Origin: Phycisphaerae bacterium
GTDB taxonomy: Bacteria > Planctomycetota > Phycisphaerae > Phycisphaerales > SM1A02
Assembly: GCA_002684755.1 (NCBI GenBank)
Contig: NYVS01000018.1
Location: 1 to 7,659, forward strand
Reading direction: 5' to 3'
DNA length: 7,659 nt
Shown: positions 6,647-7,659 of the stretch, piece after piece
Numbering within the stretch: the first letter of the stretch is position 1
Layout of the letters: the number at the start of each line of letters is the position of its first letter
Position numbers and translations under genes: made by a program
Notes under the pieces: generated by a model
The model's input: the letters and a program-made list of their open reading frames with translations, nothing else
What the model was told of the DNA's origin: nothing
The model's database searches: none

Positions 6647-7659
6647 TCAGCCTTTGATTCGATACCCATTGGCGAGTTCGGTGAACGCTGCCACTTCGGC
6701 ATCGATCCACGATTGATCCCGTCCCAGTTCCGCCGCCATGATCGAAGCCGCCTTGGGTGCGATCTCGATCGCCGCCGTGGCATCAAGCAGAATCGAACGA
6801 GTCCTGCGAGAAAGGGCGTCATCGAGATCGAGGGCCATCTCATGGCGGGCGGCGAAGGCTATCTCCGCGCCGGTGTAGGGGAGATCGGCATGAAGGGGTG
6901 CCGCCAGCGACGAATCGGCCGCCGCGATCGCCGCGACCGCCGGAGCATCCGCACCGTACATGCGATGCGGGTCGTGACTCGGCAACGCCGGATCGTCACG
7001 CTCCATCGCCGCATGGACCTTGAGCGACTCCGTGACGCAGGCCCGGTCCTCCAGTCCGCCCACCGCCATCACATGCTTCATGGTGTCTTCCGCCATCTTT
7101 CGATAGGTGGTCCACTTGCCGCCGACGATCGTGACCACCCCGGAAGGCGACACGAACACTTCATGGTTCCGGCTGATGGACTTGGTGGGACCGTTGGTGC
7201 CACCACGGTGCACGAGCGGTCTCTGGCCGGCGAAGACGGACTTCACGTCGGCGTGGCTCGGATCCTTGGCGAGGTATCGATTCGCGTTTCGAAGAATGAA
7301 CTCCACCTCGTCGGGAAGCGCCCGAGGCTCGAGATCCGCCTTCTTCATCGGGGTATCCGTGGTGCCCACCACCACCCGGTGATGCCACGGAATCACGAAC
7401 AGCACGCGACCATCGTCGGTGTGCGGAACCATGATCGCGGTATCGGAAGGTTGAAATTCCCGGTCGAGGACGATGTGCACACCCTGGGCGGGTTCGATCA
7501 CCGGATCCGCGGCAGGTTCGTCGTACCGGCGCACCTCATCGGCGAAGATGCCGCAGGCATTCACCACCACTCGGGCCGAGACTTCGAACTCGTCGCCCGA
7601 CACCGTGTCTCGAACCATGGCACCGGTGCAGGTCGTGACGTCCTTGCGGATCCCGGTCA
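6647..7659 (-). CDS. glpD: FAD-dependent glycerol-3-phosphate dehydrogenase, 5' end outside the window
   Basis: GlpD oxidises sn-glycerol-3-phosphate to dihydroxyacetone phosphate at the cytoplasmic membrane and passes electrons from FAD to quinone. The visible 336 codons are the C-terminal two-thirds. The frame stays open to the window edge, and an internal ATG at 7618 is not the start. Recognisable features in order are 'VVVNACGIFADEVRR' (end of the FAD-domain strand, usually NAAGPW), 'QGVHIVLDREF', 'LFVIPWHHRVVVGTTDTP', 'SVFAGQRPLV', 'ISRNHEVFVSPSG', and the FAD/substrate motif 'GGKWTTYRKMAEDTM' at about 7080-7123. A helical C-terminal DAO_C domain follows ('GAEIAFAARHEMALDLDDALSRR') and ends at the TGA at 6647-6649. 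The N-terminal GxGxxG dinucleotide motif lies outside the window. It appears to be the upstream gene of a two-gene transcript with the caspase-fold protein. Confidence 0.95.
   Translation of the reverse strand, partial: TGIRKDVTTCTGAMVRDTVSGDEFEVSARVVVNACGIFADEVRRYDEPAADPVIEPAQGVHIVLDREFQPSDTAIMVPHTDDGRVLFVIPWHHRVVVGTTDTPMKKADLEPRALPDEVEFILRNANRYLAKDPSHADVKSVFAGQRPLVHRGGTNGPTKSISRNHEVFVSPSGVVTIVGGKWTTYRKMAEDTMKHVMAVGGLEDRACVTESLKVHAAMERDDPALPSHDPHRMYGADAPAVAAIAAADSSLAAPLHADLPYTGAEIAFAARHEMALDLDDALSRRTRSILLDATAAIEIAPKAASIMAAELGRDQSWIDAEVAAFTELANGYRIKG

Overview
The window is a high-G+C bacterial chromosome segment, most likely from a planctomycete and perhaps a Phycisphaerae-like lineage. That guess is from memory, with no search run. 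It rests on the Ala-rich 'SRLAQYSLAAT' type signal peptide of the first gene, on the planctomycete-looking caspase-fold gene (4568-6628), and on the G+C-rich codon use of the housekeeping genes. No plasmid, phage, IS, CRISPR or RNA gene is visible.

Layout. Positions 1-568 (minus) hold the 5' part of a secreted protein gene of unknown function, with clearly lower G+C than its neighbours. Positions 569-1213 have no convincing intact gene. They hold an apparent relic of the C-terminal tail of ribosome-rescue hydrolase ArfB, a 15-bp tandem repeat, a strong hairpin that probably ends purM transcription, and a 9-bp tandem repeat. purM (1214-2269, minus; purine synthesis) and sucD (2430-3386, plus; TCA cycle) diverge from a 160-bp intergenic region. 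sucD ends in a textbook intrinsic terminator. Next is an exported SGNH-hydrolase-like protein (3524-4561, plus), which converges to within 6 bp on a large membrane-anchored protein with a caspase/gingipain-like fold (4568-6628, minus). That gene lies 18 bp downstream of glpD (6647 to the window edge, minus, 5' end missing), so the two probably share a transcript.

How the genes relate. purM, sucD and glpD are ordinary central metabolism and do not form one pathway. The less usual content is the caspase-fold protein, which keeps the His-Gly and GDP motifs but shows no Cys at the expected nucleophile site; the SGNH-like protein without the usual Asn; a sucD apparently separated from sucC; and the decayed-looking region at 569-1213. 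I do not see a coherent undescribed multi-gene system.
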